Assembly (NCBI RefSeq): GCF_008329645.1
Contig: NZ_CP043474.1
Coordinates: 434,001 to 498,000 of the forward strand
Direction: 5' to 3'
Source of the DNA: Mycolicibacterium grossiae
Lineage (GTDB): Bacteria > Actinomycetota > Actinomycetes > Mycobacteriales > Mycobacteriaceae
Length of the DNA: 64,000 nucleotides
Positions 62,875 through 64,000 of this stretch are shown in pieces (within the stretch, counting starts at the first letter, position 1; every line of letters begins with the position of its first letter). The notes beneath the pieces are model-generated. The model saw only the letters and a list, made by a program, of their open reading frames with translations. It did not search any database and was not told the DNA's origin. A program made the translations under genes and the position numbers.

Positions 62875-63972
62875 ATGGACTTCACGACGACGGAAGCCTC
62901 CGAGGATCTCGGCGGGCTGGTCCGCACCATTGCCGACACGGTGTGCACCCCCGAGCGCCAGCGCGAACTCGACGGCGCCACCGAGCGTTTCGACGACACG
63001 CTGTGGGCCAAGCTCAAGGACGCCGACGTGCTGTCGACGACGGCGCCGGAGTCTCTGGGCGGCGGCGGTTTCGGCGCGCTCGAGCAGGTGGCGGTCCTCG
63101 TCGCCCTCGGCAGGCAGATGGCCGCGGTGCCCTACCTGGAGTCCGCGGTGCTCGCCGCAGGCGCCATCGCCGAGTTCGGCTCCGAGGAGTTGCGCCGGGA
63201 CTGGGCGACCCCGGCGGTCGACGGCGAGAAGATCCTCACCATCGCGCTCGACGCGGAGATGGGCCAGGGTCCGGTGCAGGCCACCGGCGGTGGTGACGGT
63301 CACCGGCTGACCGGCACCCGGGCGCTGGTGCCCTTCGGGCCCATCGCCGATGCGTTCCTGGTGCCGGCGGACACCGACGCCGGAGTGACCGTGTTCCTCG
63401 TCGCCGCGGACGACCCCGGCGTGACGGTGACGTCGCTGAACACCACCGGTCACGGCAGCGTCGGACTCCTCGACCTGCAGGGCGCGGAGATCCCCGCCGG
63501 CCGGGCGATCGGCGGGTCGGAGGTCGTCGACTGGCTGGCGATCCGAACCACGCTCGGCCGCAGTGCGTTCCAGATCGGCGTACTCGAGCGTGCGCTCGAA
63601 TTGACCGCCCAGTACGCGCGCGAACGCGAACAGTTCGAACGGCCGATCGGCAGCTTCCAGGCCGTCTCGTCGCGCCTCGCCGACGGCTACATCGACCTCA
63701 AGGGACTGCGGCTCACGGTGACGCAGGCCGCCTGGCGGGTCTCCGAGGGCCTGCCCGCGCAGCTCGAGGTGGACTCGGCGGCGTTCTGGGCCGCCGAGGC
63801 CGGCCACCGCGTGGCGCACACCGCCGTCCACGTGCACGGCGGCGTCGGCATCGACACCGACCATCCGGTGCACCGCTACTTCCTGGCGGCCAAGCAGACG
63901 GAGTTCGCCGTCGGCGGGGCGACGGGCTCGCTGCTGCGCATCGGACGCGAGCTGGCCGAGACCCCGGCCTGA
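62875..63972 (+). CDS. fadE27: Acyl-CoA dehydrogenase FadE27
   Basis: A 365-residue second subunit (ChsE5), shorter and lacking a clear catalytic glutamate loop, as expected for the partner of FadE26. Markers: FDDTLWAKLKDADVL, FERPIGSFQAVSSRLADGYI and HVHGGVGIDTDHPVHRYF. It starts seven bases after FadE26. The start ATG 62875 gives MDFTTTEAS. Confidence 0.93.
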   Translation: MDFTTTEASEDLGGLVRTIADTVCTPERQRELDGATERFDDTLWAKLKDADVLSTTAPESLGGGGFGALEQVAVLVALGRQMAAVPYLESAVLAAGAIAEFGSEELRRDWATPAVDGEKILTIALDAEMGQGPVQATGGGDGHRLTGTRALVPFGPIADAFLVPADTDAGVTVFLVAADDPGVTVTSLNTTGHGSVGLLDLQGAEIPAGRAIGGSEVVDWLAIRTTLGRSAFQIGVLERALELTAQYAREREQFERPIGSFQAVSSRLADGYIDLKGLRLTVTQAAWRVSEGLPAQLEVDSAAFWAAEAGHRVAHTAVHVHGGVGIDTDHPVHRYFLAAKQTEFAVGGATGSLLRIGRELAETPA

Positions 63973-63980
63973 CCCCTGCG

Positions 63981-64000
63981 GTGAGCGACCCCGATCCGAC
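63981..64000 (+). CDS. Possible start of the next gene (partial)
   Basis: GTG 63981 opens a frame VSDPDP that runs off the right edge, eight bases after the fadE27 stop. In M. tuberculosis the next gene is the acyl-CoA ligase fadD17 (Rv3506). Only six codons are visible, so this is a guess from order. Confidence 0.3.

Overview
The window is a high-GC actinobacterial chromosome segment and almost certainly comes from a mycobacterium, most likely a fast-growing Mycolicibacterium-type species. The evidence is a PhoP/PhoR pair nearly identical to the tuberculosis proteins, CYP51 next to its ferredoxin, a complete mce4 cholesterol-import operon with KstR-type operators, and OtsA. Rv names below are recalled from the M. 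tuberculosis gene order and were not searched. The species cannot be named from the sequence alone.

Layout. 1-3995: partial purB, an APC permease with its TetR regulator, and a Tat-type exported esterase. 4003-9764: purD, then an inserted group (CYP125-family P450, TetR, a 408-residue unknown protein), then a carboxymuconolactone-decarboxylase-like protein and a hydroxyisobutyrate-dehydrogenase-like protein. 9761-12145: a MIRU-like repeat, an SDR and an aldehyde dehydrogenase, all on the minus strand. 12340-20084: a divergent plus-strand run of TetR, CYP123, SDR, CYP51, ferredoxin, two NTF2-like proteins, an NDMA-type alcohol dehydrogenase, an SDR and a HIT protein. 20056-22251: phoR and phoP. 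22391-25499: a decapeptide-repeat protein divergent from phoP, tRNA-Thr, sodA and small membrane, soluble and exported proteins.

25656-32051 is a coupled catabolic operon: DeoR-type regulator, APC permease, FGGY kinase, GlpA-like dehydrogenase with a [2Fe-2S] tail, and a GlpB-like FAD protein. 32032-39593 holds a GAF-ANTAR protein, exported proteins (including a DUF4185 protein with a long low-complexity linker), a nitronate-monooxygenase-like enzyme, a DKNYY lipoprotein and a VWA membrane protein. 39742-45488 encodes an XdhC/CoxL/CoxG/CoxM/CoxS molybdenum-hydroxylase system. 45572-49607 holds small secreted proteins, an SDR and otsA. 49594-60119 is the full mce4 operon (yrbE4AB, mce4A-F, mam4AB). 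60378-64000 carries hsd4A, fdxD, fadE26 and fadE27.

Functionally the window joins sterol and lipid handling (mce4 import, FadE26/27 and Hsd4A side-chain oxidation, CYP51, CYP123 and CYP125-like oxygenases) with cell-envelope stress control (PhoPR), purine synthesis and trehalose synthesis. The most unusual items are the in-frame 30-bp repeat that couples two genes at 9761-9892, the decapeptide-repeat protein opposite phoP with a PhoP box between them, the kinase/GlpA/GlpB/APC operon, an 18-bp repeat that multiplies start codons at 35811-35892, and a possible KstR site in front of an SDR outside the mce4 locus.
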